A stretch of 64,000 nt of DNA from Ignavibacteriae bacterium HGW-Ignavibacteriae-1 (lineage in GTDB: Bacteria > Bacteroidota > Ignavibacteria > Kapaibacteriales > UBA2268): the NCBI GenBank assembly GCA_002839825.1, contig PGYU01000010.1, positions 1-64,000 on the forward strand, given 5' to 3'. Shown piece after piece: positions 53,048-63,175 of this stretch; within the stretch, counting starts at the first letter, position 1, and every line of letters starts with the position of its first letter. The position numbers and the translations under genes were made by a program. The notes under the pieces are model-generated. The model had not been told where the DNA came from, searched no databases, and saw nothing but the letters and a program-made list of their open reading frames with translations.

Positions 53048-53124
53048 TCAACTAACACCTTTTGGAACCCGATAAATTCGTTTTGCACAAAGTCTTGTTC
53101 AGCTTCGAGGCATAATTCGATAAT
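53044..53124 (-). pseudogene. HicB antitoxin C-terminal remnant
   Basis: A 26-codon open stretch preceded by a stop (TAA) reads IIELCLEAEQDFVQNEFIGF then QKVLVE. It resembles the C-terminus of HicB antitoxins that lie upstream of hicA. No start codon or N-terminal part remains. It shares an ATGA overlap with the HicA remnant, which supports a broken hicBA pair. Confidence 0.5.
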
Positions 53125-53159
53125 TTACAGTTGTATGATATTATACTAAGACAATCATA

Positions 53160-53411
53160 TCATAAACCGAGCAATTCCTTTTGGTGCTCTTTAGAAATTG
53201 GTTTCAATTTGCCTTCCGCAGCTTGTTGGATTGACTTTTTAATTTTCTCAATGAATTCCGCCTCAGACATTAAGCGTTCATCTGCATCTACCGCAGAAAT
53301 TTTATACGATTTGTCCTTTCCGCGCTGGATAATGACATGTTCGTTCTTGTCAATCAAATCAAGATAATGTTTTTGATTTTGCCTGAACTCGCGACTGCTA
53401 ATTATAATCAT
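53160..53411 (-). CDS. Orphan Phd/YefM-type antitoxin
   Basis: An 83-residue protein with the Phd/YefM N-terminal fold (MIIISSREFRQNQKHYLDLI), a middle strand EHVIIQRGKDKSYKISAV, and a helical C-terminal tail that would normally wrap a toxin. AGGAAG lies before the ATG at 53411. No RelE/YoeB or Doc toxin gene is adjacent; downstream are the hicBA remnants. It is either an orphan antitoxin or acts as a stand-alone repressor. Confidence 0.78.
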   Translation of the reverse strand: MIIISSREFRQNQKHYLDLIDKNEHVIIQRGKDKSYKISAVDADERLMSEAEFIEKIKKSIQQAAEGKLKPISKEHQKELLGL

Positions 53412-53606
53412 ATTTGCTTCCTTTTGTTACCATATTGGTACACACGTTGCACGAGCTTAATTATTTGCTAAAACTCAACTTTTTCCAAATCCACCTCATC
53501 ACAATTTTGAACAGTTGAATGAGTCTAAATATAATGTTAGGCAATAAGTAAAGAATTTGTTAATTTTGTTAGATTTGATAATGTGAATTATTGATATGGG
53601 TTTAAA

Positions 53607-56600
53607 ATGAATGCAAAATTGTCAGTCCGGGCAATACTCATCGCTGCTCTTGTTGCGATACTGCATTCTTTTGCCTTTTCGCAAGTTGATAACATTGTTT
53701 CATTCGGCACATCGAATGAGAACTACCCTAAGATTTCGAGCCAATTTTACGTATTGGACGGAAATACACCGATAAATGTGATTTCATCGGAGCTTTCTCT
53801 GCAAAATTCATTCGGGAATGCAGACTTCGAGTTTATCGCCGGCAATGCCAATGTTGAACCGGCGGCTAATGATTTTATCTTTTGCATGTCTCTATCTAAA
53901 TCAATGCAATCAAAACAGCAGCTGATTCAAGATTCTTGGCAACATTATTTGACATTGTTAGAAGTCAACGAAAGTAAAACGGCAGTAGTAGGATACTCCG
54001 AATCCCTCATACATCTGAGCGATTTTAGCGATGACACGGCAAAGCTCAGCAATGCTCTGAATGATTTGCCTTTTTCAAATTCGGAAGATATTTCAAATTT
54101 AATTTTAAAAGGTGATTCGTACCCTTTATTGGGCAATTTAATTGCAAATCGGGAAAGAAAAGCCTCGGTTATATTAGTTTTTGACGAATTTTACGACGAT
54201 TTGCCCGATTTCGAGCTTGATGATTTAATTGCCGGTGATGTTGCGTATTATGCAATTGTGCTGAACGGATTTGCATCCGATAATTATAAAAAATTGTGCG
54301 AACTGACCGGCGGAACTTACTTCGAGAAAGTCTCCGATGCCGAAAATTTCCAAAATGCTTTAAGCGGAATTACTCTGCATGCTGCAGGGTTTGAGCCAAA
54401 CGAGATTTCATTTTACGACAAATCTTGCACCAAGATTGCTTCTGTTGTGCTGTCTCATTTAGGCATAAATAGCGAGATTATTTATCTGACGCTCAATCAA
54501 AATAAAGCTATATTTGAATTCAGCAATGGGACGGGCATTGATTTTGGTATTATCAAATCACCCCAAATCCGAAGAGATTCGCTATTTATAACAGCTAAGA
54601 ATGCGGATGTAAAAGTATTCAATATGACTATTGACTTGCCCTTTAGGATAGTTAATAAACCCGCTACGCCTTTTACAATTTTGAAAGATTCAACATTGAA
54701 ACTCGAAATCGAATATGTGCCGACTGATACAGCGTACAGATATGGTCAGGTGCGTATTCAAAGCGATTTATGCGATGAAACGATTCTCCATTTGGCAGGT
54801 GGTTCGGTTTTTTCGCCCAATTTTGTCGAAACTCTCAAGATTTTGCAACCAAACGGCGGCGAAAGTCTATTTGTCGGAAGCAATTACGACATTAAGTGGA
54901 AAGGGATTTTGCCCACTGATGAAGTTACGATTGACCATTCTTATGATAACGGAAATTTTTGGAATACAATCGGAATCGGCGACCAGATGAGTTTTAGTTG
55001 GAATCCTGTTCCAAGCAGAATTAATGACCAAAATAAGATTCGGTTGAGACATCTCTCCAAAGAGGGTTCTACGAAAAAAATCGTCAGATTAAATGGATTA
55101 AACAACCGCGTGGTATCCTTGAAATGGAATCAACTGTCTAATCAGTTATTTACAGCTGGTCAAGATGGATTTATCCGAATTTGGGACCCTGCAAAGGCGG
55201 ACCCACTCGCCACAATTGCAAGCGGTTTATTCAACATTATTGATATGGATTTGAGTTTCGATGACCAATTTGTGGCACATGTTTCAAGAGCTGACAGCGT
55301 AATACATATAATTCAGCTCGATGCAGATTTGACTACGACTACTTTGTCATATAATAATGAAATAATTAGCAAAATTGATTGGCATCCCGCAAAGCTCCAA
55401 TTATTAGCGGCAACGGAATCCGGCAAATTAATAATATTTGATGCGATAAGTCGCTCTGTTATAAAGGTATATACTCCTGATAATTCACGAGCAAATGATG
55501 CAAAATGGTCACCAAAGGGCGATTTAATTGTTGCGGGATATTCCTCCGGCAATATTGCAATTTGCTATTTAGCAGATGATTCGGTCGCAGTGCTCAAAAA
55601 TTCCGATGCAAAAGTAAATTCCGTTTCCATTAATGCTTCGGGTATGACTCTATCCGTTGCTTCCGATTTGGAAACAATTTCGATTTGGAATTTGTCCACT
55701 CAGAGCATAGTACTTAATCTGCAAAATACAAGCAAAAATGTGATGATTACTTCGTGGGACCCAAAACTCAAATACGTGGCTACGACAAGTTTGGACAGCA
55801 CGATTTCACTTTGGGAACCATCAACCGGCACTGTAAAGCACAGATTCAATTTTCATAACAATATTGTGAGTGCTTTTGAATGGAGCTATCAAGGGAATAA
55901 AATTGCAAGTGGGACAATTGATGGCGAAGTGTTGATTTGGTCTCCGGACGATTTGCCTTTTGAAAATCAATTTACACAAATAGATATTTCAGACAATACA
56001 TTTTCGATTATTTTGCCAAATATTGAAACAGCGGTTTTGGATTTTGGAGCATTGCACTACAAAGACAGAGTAGATGCAAATTTTGTGAAAAATATTGTTT
56101 TTGAAAATGCGCTGATTAATCGAAATAACGCGACTATAAGAATTGATTCGATAGCCGTTAAATATAATGCAAACCCTGTGGATAATTTCAAAGCAATTTA
56201 CAGATTTTCAAATTATTTCCCAATTGAATTAACAAAAGATGAAAATTTGGAATTATTTGCACAATTAAAAACAAATTTTAAAGATGCGAAACGAAAAGCT
56301 GATACCTTGCTTTATTACACAAGTGCAGGTATTTTCAAATCAGTCATGCGATATGGAATCGGCAAGCAAATTATGCTCAGCACTTCCGATATTATTGATT
56401 TTGGCAATGTGCCATTGGGCGATTCGATTTCTTTATCAATAAGAATACGTAATTTGTCAGACGAGTTTGATTATACTATAAATTCAATTGCAGATTTCAT
56501 ACCCGAAACTAATGATTTTGATTTTTCGGAACTAATTGGTGCTACGATACTTAAGAATAATTTTAGAGATATTAATTTGAAATTCCTTCCTAAGGTAAGT

Positions 56601-58643
56601 GGGAAAACGTCAAAACTTTTAGTTTCCGAAGTGAGTGAAAACAATGTCTTAATCGAGAATTTGACATACGACTTTGAATTACACGGCGAAGGAATTGCTC
56701 CTGAGTTAGCTTTCTCGGGAGGATATGTGGATGAAATCAAAGTGCTTTGTGACGACAGTATCGGTCGGAAAGAAATCTTTATTTACAACATTGGCAACCA
56801 TGAATTGCAAATAAAAAATATAACAATTGAAGATAATCCGAATAATAAATTTCAATTAGACTTATCAGAGACTAATTTATTAGTGCCGATTGGTGACTCG
56901 ACCGGCTTTATAATCACTTACGAAAGTATGAAAATAGGGTTTGACCAAGCGCAAATCGTCGTAGAAACAAATATTACAAATGAATGGAAAACAATTCATA
57001 AAAAAAATATTCTTGGATTACGTGAATTATCTGAATTTGAATTTTCGCAAAATAAGCTAAGATTTTTAGTTGATGATATAAATATCAGCCAAACACGCAC
57101 ATTCCAATTACGCAATACGGGAACAATTCCAATATTTTGGACTTTGCCCGAATCAAATGGTTTATTCGTGGTGGAGAGCATTTTTCCGCTTAACACGCTT
57201 CCCGATGATAGCTCGGAAGTGACAGTGACATTCAAAGGTTCTCAATCATTAGGATATTTTGATACAAAATTTGATTTCCGCGATACTTGCCATAATATCC
57301 AATCACTTATAGTTGATGCTTATGTTGGACCAAATTCGGCACAAATCCAAATACTTGATTTCTTGAATTTGCCCGATTTAATTTGCGAGAGTCAAAGCCC
57401 TGAATATGAAATTGAAATTATTAATGCAGGTGGAACGCCACTATTTATTGATAATATATATTTTTCAAATGGCGATATTGCTGATTTTACAATTGTGAGC
57501 TTGCCCGCAAGTGACAGGATTGATGCAGGAAACAAGGGAATTATCCGAATAAAATTTACACCGCAAACGCCCGGAATTAAAAAAACATTTTTGGCAATTG
57601 AATCAAATGCGACAAATTCGGTAGAAGGCATAAACCTGATTGAAATCAATGCTTTCGCCGGACATATTGAAATTGAATTGGCACCATCGCAAATATTTTT
57701 CGAATCATTGATTCAAAACAAAGAATATCACGAAACTACCACAATAAATAATAAAAGTAATATCCCGATTTTCTGGGAATTTCCGATAGAAAGCACGCAT
57801 TTTTCAATTGATTCGATATTTCCTCAGATGACTTCTCCCGGTGGATTCTCTACCCTATTCGTCACTTTCAAAGGTGGAACGACGGGGAATAATTATACGG
57901 AAAAATTCGACTTCGATTTGCCCTGCAATTATGAATTATCGCTCGAACTATTCGCAGATGTCCGCAGATTGGCTTCAACGGGAATCAAAGCCGGAATTAT
58001 ATCGGCAAAACCCGGCGATACAGTAATGTTGCCTCTTTATTTATATTCACCGAGCGATGTTGGATTGCCACAAACTCAAGGCTATAAAACTCAGTTGAGA
58101 TTCAATTCCAAAATCATGTACCCGCTGACTGAAGATAAAGGTATTTTGGATGGCAATTATCGAATTCTGGAAATAGATTTGCCTCCAAATCCGATTGACG
58201 GCAATACTGCAATAGAAATTCCCTTCCTTGCCACTTTGGGAGATACGACTGATACGGAAATACGAATTCAGAACTCGGTGGCAATATCCTCGGAAGAAAT
58301 AACGATAGAGGAAGTTTCAGGATATTTTAGCTTGGATTCGCTTTGTATTGAAGGCGGCGTGCGTTTGGTGGCTAATACAGGTGTATTCAATTTGTTGCAA
58401 AATTATCCCAATCCGGCTGCTGAGACAACGACGTTCAAATTTTCAGCCATAGAGCGCGGCATTCACAAACTGGTTATTGTTGATATTACCGGTGCCTTTG
58501 TGGCATTGGTATTTGAAGATGATTTAGAACCCGGTTTATTTGAAGTGCACTTCAACGTTTCAAAATTTGCTATGGGCAATTATATCTACAGACTCATTGG
58601 ACCAAATCTCGAACTAAATAAAAAAATGACGATTTTGAGATAA
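53607..58643 (+). CDS. Giant secreted protein: VWA-like, WD40 propeller, anchor-D domains and T9SS tail
   Basis: A 1678-residue protein with a signal peptide (about 7-25). Residues about 85-255 resemble a VWA domain, but the MIDAS motif is degenerate (CMSLSKSM with no Asp). An anchor-D-like region lies at about 280-405, and a Kre9/Knh1-like beta domain (ILQPNGGESLFVGSNYDIKW) at about 412-485. Seven WD40-type repeats follow (about 493-781; e.g. GQDGFIRIWDP, SLDSTISLWEP, TIDGEVLIWSP), forming one complete propeller. Several anchor-D repeats fill about 800-1470, then a cohesin-like region. A T9SS domain (LLQNYPNPAAETTTFKFS) ends it. Its role is unknown; surface adhesion is plausible. Confidence 0.83.
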   Translation: MNAKLSVRAILIAALVAILHSFAFSQVDNIVSFGTSNENYPKISSQFYVLDGNTPINVISSELSLQNSFGNADFEFIAGNANVEPAANDFIFCMSLSKSMQSKQQLIQDSWQHYLTLLEVNESKTAVVGYSESLIHLSDFSDDTAKLSNALNDLPFSNSEDISNLILKGDSYPLLGNLIANRERKASVILVFDEFYDDLPDFELDDLIAGDVAYYAIVLNGFASDNYKKLCELTGGTYFEKVSDAENFQNALSGITLHAAGFEPNEISFYDKSCTKIASVVLSHLGINSEIIYLTLNQNKAIFEFSNGTGIDFGIIKSPQIRRDSLFITAKNADVKVFNMTIDLPFRIVNKPATPFTILKDSTLKLEIEYVPTDTAYRYGQVRIQSDLCDETILHLAGGSVFSPNFVETLKILQPNGGESLFVGSNYDIKWKGILPTDEVTIDHSYDNGNFWNTIGIGDQMSFSWNPVPSRINDQNKIRLRHLSKEGSTKKIVRLNGLNNRVVSLKWNQLSNQLFTAGQDGFIRIWDPAKADPLATIASGLFNIIDMDLSFDDQFVAHVSRADSVIHIIQLDADLTTTTLSYNNEIISKIDWHPAKLQLLAATESGKLIIFDAISRSVIKVYTPDNSRANDAKWSPKGDLIVAGYSSGNIAICYLADDSVAVLKNSDAKVNSVSINASGMTLSVASDLETISIWNLSTQSIVLNLQNTSKNVMITSWDPKLKYVATTSLDSTISLWEPSTGTVKHRFNFHNNIVSAFEWSYQGNKIASGTIDGEVLIWSPDDLPFENQFTQIDISDNTFSIILPNIETAVLDFGALHYKDRVDANFVKNIVFENALINRNNATIRIDSIAVKYNANPVDNFKAIYRFSNYFPIELTKDENLELFAQLKTNFKDAKRKADTLLYYTSAGIFKSVMRYGIGKQIMLSTSDIIDFGNVPLGDSISLSIRIRNLSDEFDYTINSIADFIPETNDFDFSELIGATILKNNFRDINLKFLPKVSGKTSKLLVSEVSENNVLIENLTYDFELHGEGIAPELAFSGGYVDEIKVLCDDSIGRKEIFIYNIGNHELQIKNITIEDNPNNKFQLDLSETNLLVPIGDSTGFIITYESMKIGFDQAQIVVETNITNEWKTIHKKNILGLRELSEFEFSQNKLRFLVDDINISQTRTFQLRNTGTIPIFWTLPESNGLFVVESIFPLNTLPDDSSEVTVTFKGSQSLGYFDTKFDFRDTCHNIQSLIVDAYVGPNSAQIQILDFLNLPDLICESQSPEYEIEIINAGGTPLFIDNIYFSNGDIADFTIVSLPASDRIDAGNKGIIRIKFTPQTPGIKKTFLAIESNATNSVEGINLIEINAFAGHIEIELAPSQIFFESLIQNKEYHETTTINNKSNIPIFWEFPIESTHFSIDSIFPQMTSPGGFSTLFVTFKGGTTGNNYTEKFDFDLPCNYELSLELFADVRRLASTGIKAGIISAKPGDTVMLPLYLYSPSDVGLPQTQGYKTQLRFNSKIMYPLTEDKGILDGNYRILEIDLPPNPIDGNTAIEIPFLATLGDTTDTEIRIQNSVAISSEEITIEEVSGYFSLDSLCIEGGVRLVANTGVFNLLQNYPNPAAETTTFKFSAIERGIHKLVIVDITGAFVALVFEDDLEPGLFEVHFNVSKFAMGNYIYRLIGPNLELNKKMTILR

Positions 58644-58714
58644 TTATTTCATAAAATGCTTGAAAAGTGTTAAATTTAAAATTATCATTTTTTCAAGTTA
58701 TTGGAATTATTTTC

Positions 58715-61700
58715 ATGAAATTTTTTATTCTCCTATTTATCGTTTTCATAGCCCTCCCAAGCAATTATGTAATGTCTCAAGAAAAGGAAAAGACAGATAA
58801 AGATAAAATGTCTTCGGGTACTTTTACAGGATTACAACTTAGATTAATCGGTCCGGCAATTACGTCGGGCAGAATTTCGGATATTGCTGTCAATCCAAAC
58901 AACACAAGCGAATTTTACGTAGCCGTGGCTTCGGGCAACCTGTTCAAAACCACAAACAACGGCATTACATTCACACCGATTTTCGACAATCATGGCTCAT
59001 ACTCGATGGGCTGCGTGGCGATTGACCCGAGCAACACGAATATCGTGTGGTTGGGAACAGGCGAAAATAACAGCCAACGAAGCGTCGGTTGGGGTGACGG
59101 AATTTACAAGTCCACTGATGGCGGCAAATCTTGGGAAAATATGGGGCTTAAAAAATCCGAGCATATTGGGAAAATTATTATTGACCCCGATAACTCAGAC
59201 ATTGTTTACGTTGCAGCACAAGGACCTTTGTGGGGACCGGGCGGTGACAGAGGATTGTACAAAACGATTGACGGTGGCAAAACATGGACTGTATCTTTGA
59301 CTATAAGTGAAAACACAGGCGTTTCGGATATTGTAGTTGACCCGATGGATAAAAACACGCTATATTGCTCGGCATACCAAAGAAGGCGACACGTTTGGAC
59401 ATTGATAAACGGCGGACCTGAAAGTGCAATTTACAAGAGTACCGATGCAGGAGCAAATTGGGTAAAAATCAATAAGGGTTTGCCTTCGGTAGATTTGGGG
59501 CGTATTGGGCTTGCAATTTCGCCTATGAATCGAGATGTGGTTTATGCTTTAGTTGAAGCAGCCGAAGAGCAAGGCGGCTTCTATAAATCAACTGACAGAG
59601 GCGCTACGTGGTCTAAACAAAGCAGCTACGTATCTTCGAGCCCGCAATATTATCAGGAAATCGTTTGCGACCCTGTGCAATTTGATTTAATATACTCGCT
59701 TGATACATATACACAAGTCACTGAAGACGGTGGCAAGACGTGGAAAAGATTGGGCCTGAAAGAAAGACATGTTGATGACCACGCACTTTATATAAATCCG
59801 GCAAATAATCAGAATTTGATTATTGGCGGTGACGGCGGTTTATACGAAACTTTTGACAAAGGCGAAACTTGGAGATTCTTCGAAAATTTGCCCGTTACTC
59901 AGTATTATCGCGTTCAAGCGGATAATTCCGAACCCTTTTATTATGTATATGGCGGCACTCAAGATAATAATTCACTTGCAGGACCATCTCGGACGACACA
60001 TGAATATGGAATTTTGAATCAAGATTGGTTCTTCGTGGTTGGCGGTGACGGCTATGAACCACAAATTGACCCAACTGACCCAAATTTGGTTTACGGGCAA
60101 TGGCAATATGGAAATTTGATACGATTCGACCGCAAAAGTGGCGAAATAACCGGAATTCAGCCGCAACCCGAAAAAGATGAGGAACTAAGATTTAACTGGG
60201 ATACTCCGCTAATCATAAGCCCACATTTGCATACTCGGCTTTACTTTGCTGCGAATAAGGTTTACCGTAGCGATGACAGAGGAAATTCGTGGACTAAAAT
60301 CAGCGAGGACATTACTCGGCAAATTTCACGCGACGAATTATCAGTCATGGGCAAAGTTTGGATGCCCGAAGCAGTGGCAAAGAATCAATCAACGTCATTG
60401 TTCGGCAATACAATATCGCTTGTCGAATCACCAATACGTGAAGGAATGTTGCTTGTCGGGACTGACGACGGATTAATTCAAATGACTGAAAACGATGGAG
60501 CTAATTGGACTAAATTCGATAAATTCCCGGGAGTTCCGGAAACAACGTATGTAAGCGATTTGCTGGCATCTGCACATAATGAAAATGTGATTTATGCTAC
60601 ATTTAATAATCATAAAAATGCCGATTTCAAACCATACATATTAAAATCAAACGATAAAGGCAAATCGTGGTCGTCAATTTCCGGTAATTTGCCCGAGCAT
60701 GGACCGGTTTGGACAATCGAAGAAGACCACGTAAATCCAGATTTGTTGTTTGCAGGCACAGAGTTCGGTTTGTTCTTCACAATTGATGGCGGAAAAAATT
60801 GGATCGCTTTGAAAGGGAAATTTCCAACAATAGCTGTTCGCGATTTAGATATTCAAGAGCGCGAATCAGACTTAGTTGTAGGCACATTCGGGCGTGGGAT
60901 TTATATACTCGATGATTATACACCACTTCGCCAAGTAAACAAAGATTTCCTTGAAAAAGAAGCTGTAATTTTCCCCATAAAAGATGCTTTGATGTATATT
61001 CCCGAATCGGCAAAAAGCCGACGCAACGAGGGCGAAACTTTTTACAGAGCCGAAAATCCACCCTATGGAGCAATTTTCACTTACTACATGAAGGAAGCGC
61101 CAAAAACAAAGAAGCAAATTCGATTGGATAGTGCCAAAAAATTAACTGAAGAAAAGAAAGCTCTCCCCTACCCGACATGGTCTGAACTTAGAGTAGAAGA
61201 TGAAGAAGAAGCGCCATATTTAATATTTACAATTATGAATTCTAACAAGGAAGTTGTCCGCCAATTAAAAGAAAGTCCAAAAGCCGGATTGAATCGCATA
61301 AGTTGGGATTTACGTTATCCAAGCCCGTATCCTGTTAGTGCTACAACAAATCCGAACACTCACTCAGGAATGCCCGTATTACCCGGCAAATACTATGTTT
61401 CGATGTCGAAAGTTGTTGCAGGTAAAATCATTCCAATTGCCGAAGCTGTCGAGTTCATATGCAAACCACTAAATCATGTCGCTCTACCTGCTGAAAATAG
61501 AGAAAAATTAGTTGAATTCCAAAATCGCGTAGTCAGATTGCAAGCGGCAGTCGAAGCCAGCAACCGCACGATGAAGGACATGAACGAGCGAATTAAATTA
61601 ATGAAAATTTCGTACAAAAACACTCCGGGAGCGAGTTCAGATATACTTGTAAGATTGAATACACTCGAAAGCAAAATGTCTGATATAAATTTAAAATTGA

Positions 61701-61972
61701 ATGGTAATAGTACAATCAGCAAGAGAGCGGGTAATCAAGTTCTCGATATTGCAAGCCGAATAGGTTATATTGTATTTACATCGTGGTACACAAGCTCCAC
61801 ACCTACTGTAACCAACGAACAAAGTTATAGCATCGCAGCGGACGGTTTGACAGGTATTATAAATGAGCTAAAACTAATCAAAGAGGGCGAGTTACAATCA
61901 TTAGAAAATGAATTAGACAGATTGAATGCACCTTGGACTCCGGGCAGATTCCCTATTTTTAGGAATAACTAA
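58715..61972 (+). CDS. Secreted BNR/VPS10-like beta-propeller protein
   Basis: A 1085-residue exported protein (signal peptide about 2-20). From about 40 to 745 it has repeated BNR/sialidase-type Asp-box motifs (STDGGKSWENM, TIDGGKTWTVS, STDRGATWSKQ, TIDGGKNWIAL), forming two propellers as in VPS10/sortilin-like and xyloglucanase-type proteins. A C-terminal beta domain (EVVRQLKESPKAGLNRISWD) and a helical region follow. Homologues are common in Bacteroidota and usually annotated as glycosyl hydrolases, but catalytic activity is unproven. I start at the ATG at 58715, directly before the signal; a GTG at 58667 is the alternative. Confidence 0.83.
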   Translation: MKFFILLFIVFIALPSNYVMSQEKEKTDKDKMSSGTFTGLQLRLIGPAITSGRISDIAVNPNNTSEFYVAVASGNLFKTTNNGITFTPIFDNHGSYSMGCVAIDPSNTNIVWLGTGENNSQRSVGWGDGIYKSTDGGKSWENMGLKKSEHIGKIIIDPDNSDIVYVAAQGPLWGPGGDRGLYKTIDGGKTWTVSLTISENTGVSDIVVDPMDKNTLYCSAYQRRRHVWTLINGGPESAIYKSTDAGANWVKINKGLPSVDLGRIGLAISPMNRDVVYALVEAAEEQGGFYKSTDRGATWSKQSSYVSSSPQYYQEIVCDPVQFDLIYSLDTYTQVTEDGGKTWKRLGLKERHVDDHALYINPANNQNLIIGGDGGLYETFDKGETWRFFENLPVTQYYRVQADNSEPFYYVYGGTQDNNSLAGPSRTTHEYGILNQDWFFVVGGDGYEPQIDPTDPNLVYGQWQYGNLIRFDRKSGEITGIQPQPEKDEELRFNWDTPLIISPHLHTRLYFAANKVYRSDDRGNSWTKISEDITRQISRDELSVMGKVWMPEAVAKNQSTSLFGNTISLVESPIREGMLLVGTDDGLIQMTENDGANWTKFDKFPGVPETTYVSDLLASAHNENVIYATFNNHKNADFKPYILKSNDKGKSWSSISGNLPEHGPVWTIEEDHVNPDLLFAGTEFGLFFTIDGGKNWIALKGKFPTIAVRDLDIQERESDLVVGTFGRGIYILDDYTPLRQVNKDFLEKEAVIFPIKDALMYIPESAKSRRNEGETFYRAENPPYGAIFTYYMKEAPKTKKQIRLDSAKKLTEEKKALPYPTWSELRVEDEEEAPYLIFTIMNSNKEVVRQLKESPKAGLNRISWDLRYPSPYPVSATTNPNTHSGMPVLPGKYYVSMSKVVAGKIIPIAEAVEFICKPLNHVALPAENREKLVEFQNRVVRLQAAVEASNRTMKDMNERIKLMKISYKNTPGASSDILVRLNTLESKMSDINLKLNGNSTISKRAGNQVLDIASRIGYIVFTSWYTSSTPTVTNEQSYSIAADGLTGIINELKLIKEGELQSLENELDRLNAPWTPGRFPIFRNN

Positions 61973-62031
61973 TAAAATTTGGATTAATTCGTTTGCAATT
62001 TTTTATTCAAGAATATTTTTGAGAGGTATAA

Positions 62032-62961
62032 ATGGCATCAGTATCAATGGCTCCTGATAGAACACAAATCAGCTTATGGGTGCAAGCGATTCGCCCATTT
62101 GCATTTCCCGCTACAATCGTTCCGATAATAGTAGCGATAGCTTGGGCTTTGTTCAATAATGTTGGTGTAATATATTGGGAACTTATTCCGGTAATTTTGA
62201 TTGCCGGCATACTTTTTCACACCGGTACAAATTTGGTCGGTGAATATTTCGACTACAAAAAAGGTGTTGACCGCCCCGAAACATTTGGTTCCAGCCGTAT
62301 TTTAGTTGACGGTTTGATGAAACCGAAAACAGTTCTTTATGGCGGATACGCATCATTTGCCTTAGGTTTTGCACTTGGATTAATTTTAGTTGCATATCAT
62401 GGCTACCCAATGTTAATTCTCGGAATTATCGGTCTAATAGGCGGAATGTTTTATACAGGAACTCCATTCGGCTACAAATACGTAGCTCTCGGTGACTTAT
62501 TCGTTTATTTGATGTTCGGACCACTTATGGTTATCGGTGCAAACTTTGCATTGACCGGAATCATTGACTATAACTTATTTTTGATAAGCATACCTGTTGG
62601 TTGTCTCGTAGCATCAATTTTGATAGCAAATAATTTACGCGACATCAAACATGACAAAGTTGCCGGAATCACAACCACAGCAGTTTTGCTCGGTGCAAAG
62701 GCTACTAAAATAGAATATATTGCAATTGTTGCATTAGCCTATGTTTCGGTTATTGTTATGGCAGCGAGCGGTTTCATTCCGCTTTGGACATTGCTCGTAT
62801 TAGTTAGTCTCAAACCGGCAATCGATAATATCAAAATGATAGCAGCTGCTGACCAATCAAACCCACATGCAATTATGATGGGCGACGTGAAAAGTGCCCA
62901 ATTGCACCTCCTTTTCGGTGTACTATACACAATAGGACTCGTTCTGGGCTATTATTTTTGA
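62032..62961 (+). CDS. menA: 1,4-dihydroxy-2-naphthoate polyprenyltransferase (MenA)
   Basis: An inner-membrane UbiA-type prenyltransferase that attaches the polyprenyl chain to the menaquinone ring. At 309 residues it has about eight to nine helices. The first Asp-rich motif is NLVGEYFDYKKGVD (about 65-78) and the second is NNLRDIKHDKVAG (about 203-215), in the arrangement of MenA. The gene is monocistronic with a terminator. Menaquinone is the expected donor quinone for N2O reduction here. Confidence 0.88.
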   Translation: MASVSMAPDRTQISLWVQAIRPFAFPATIVPIIVAIAWALFNNVGVIYWELIPVILIAGILFHTGTNLVGEYFDYKKGVDRPETFGSSRILVDGLMKPKTVLYGGYASFALGFALGLILVAYHGYPMLILGIIGLIGGMFYTGTPFGYKYVALGDLFVYLMFGPLMVIGANFALTGIIDYNLFLISIPVGCLVASILIANNLRDIKHDKVAGITTTAVLLGAKATKIEYIAIVALAYVSVIVMAASGFIPLWTLLVLVSLKPAIDNIKMIAAADQSNPHAIMMGDVKSAQLHLLFGVLYTIGLVLGYYF

Positions 62962-62980
62962 GAGATACCTTTTTTACTTT

Positions 62981-63018
62981 AAAAAAGCAACTCGCTTAAT
63001 GCCGGTTGCTTTTTTTTT
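62981..63018 (+). terminator. Intrinsic terminator after menA
   Basis: AAAAAAGCAAC (62981-62991) pairs with GTTGCTTTTTT (from 63005) and is followed by more T; an 11-bp stem. Confidence 0.9.
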
Positions 63019-63175
63019 TGTTTAAAAATTGCATTTATATTCTTTTCAAAATACTTCACCACCAAAGCACATCTTTCAAATCTAAGTCAATTTAAAAATG
63101 ATATTTTAATTTGTGACCGATTGATTTGTGGTTACGTTTGTATTAGTAGAAGGGTACAAAAAAAACTAAAACTAA

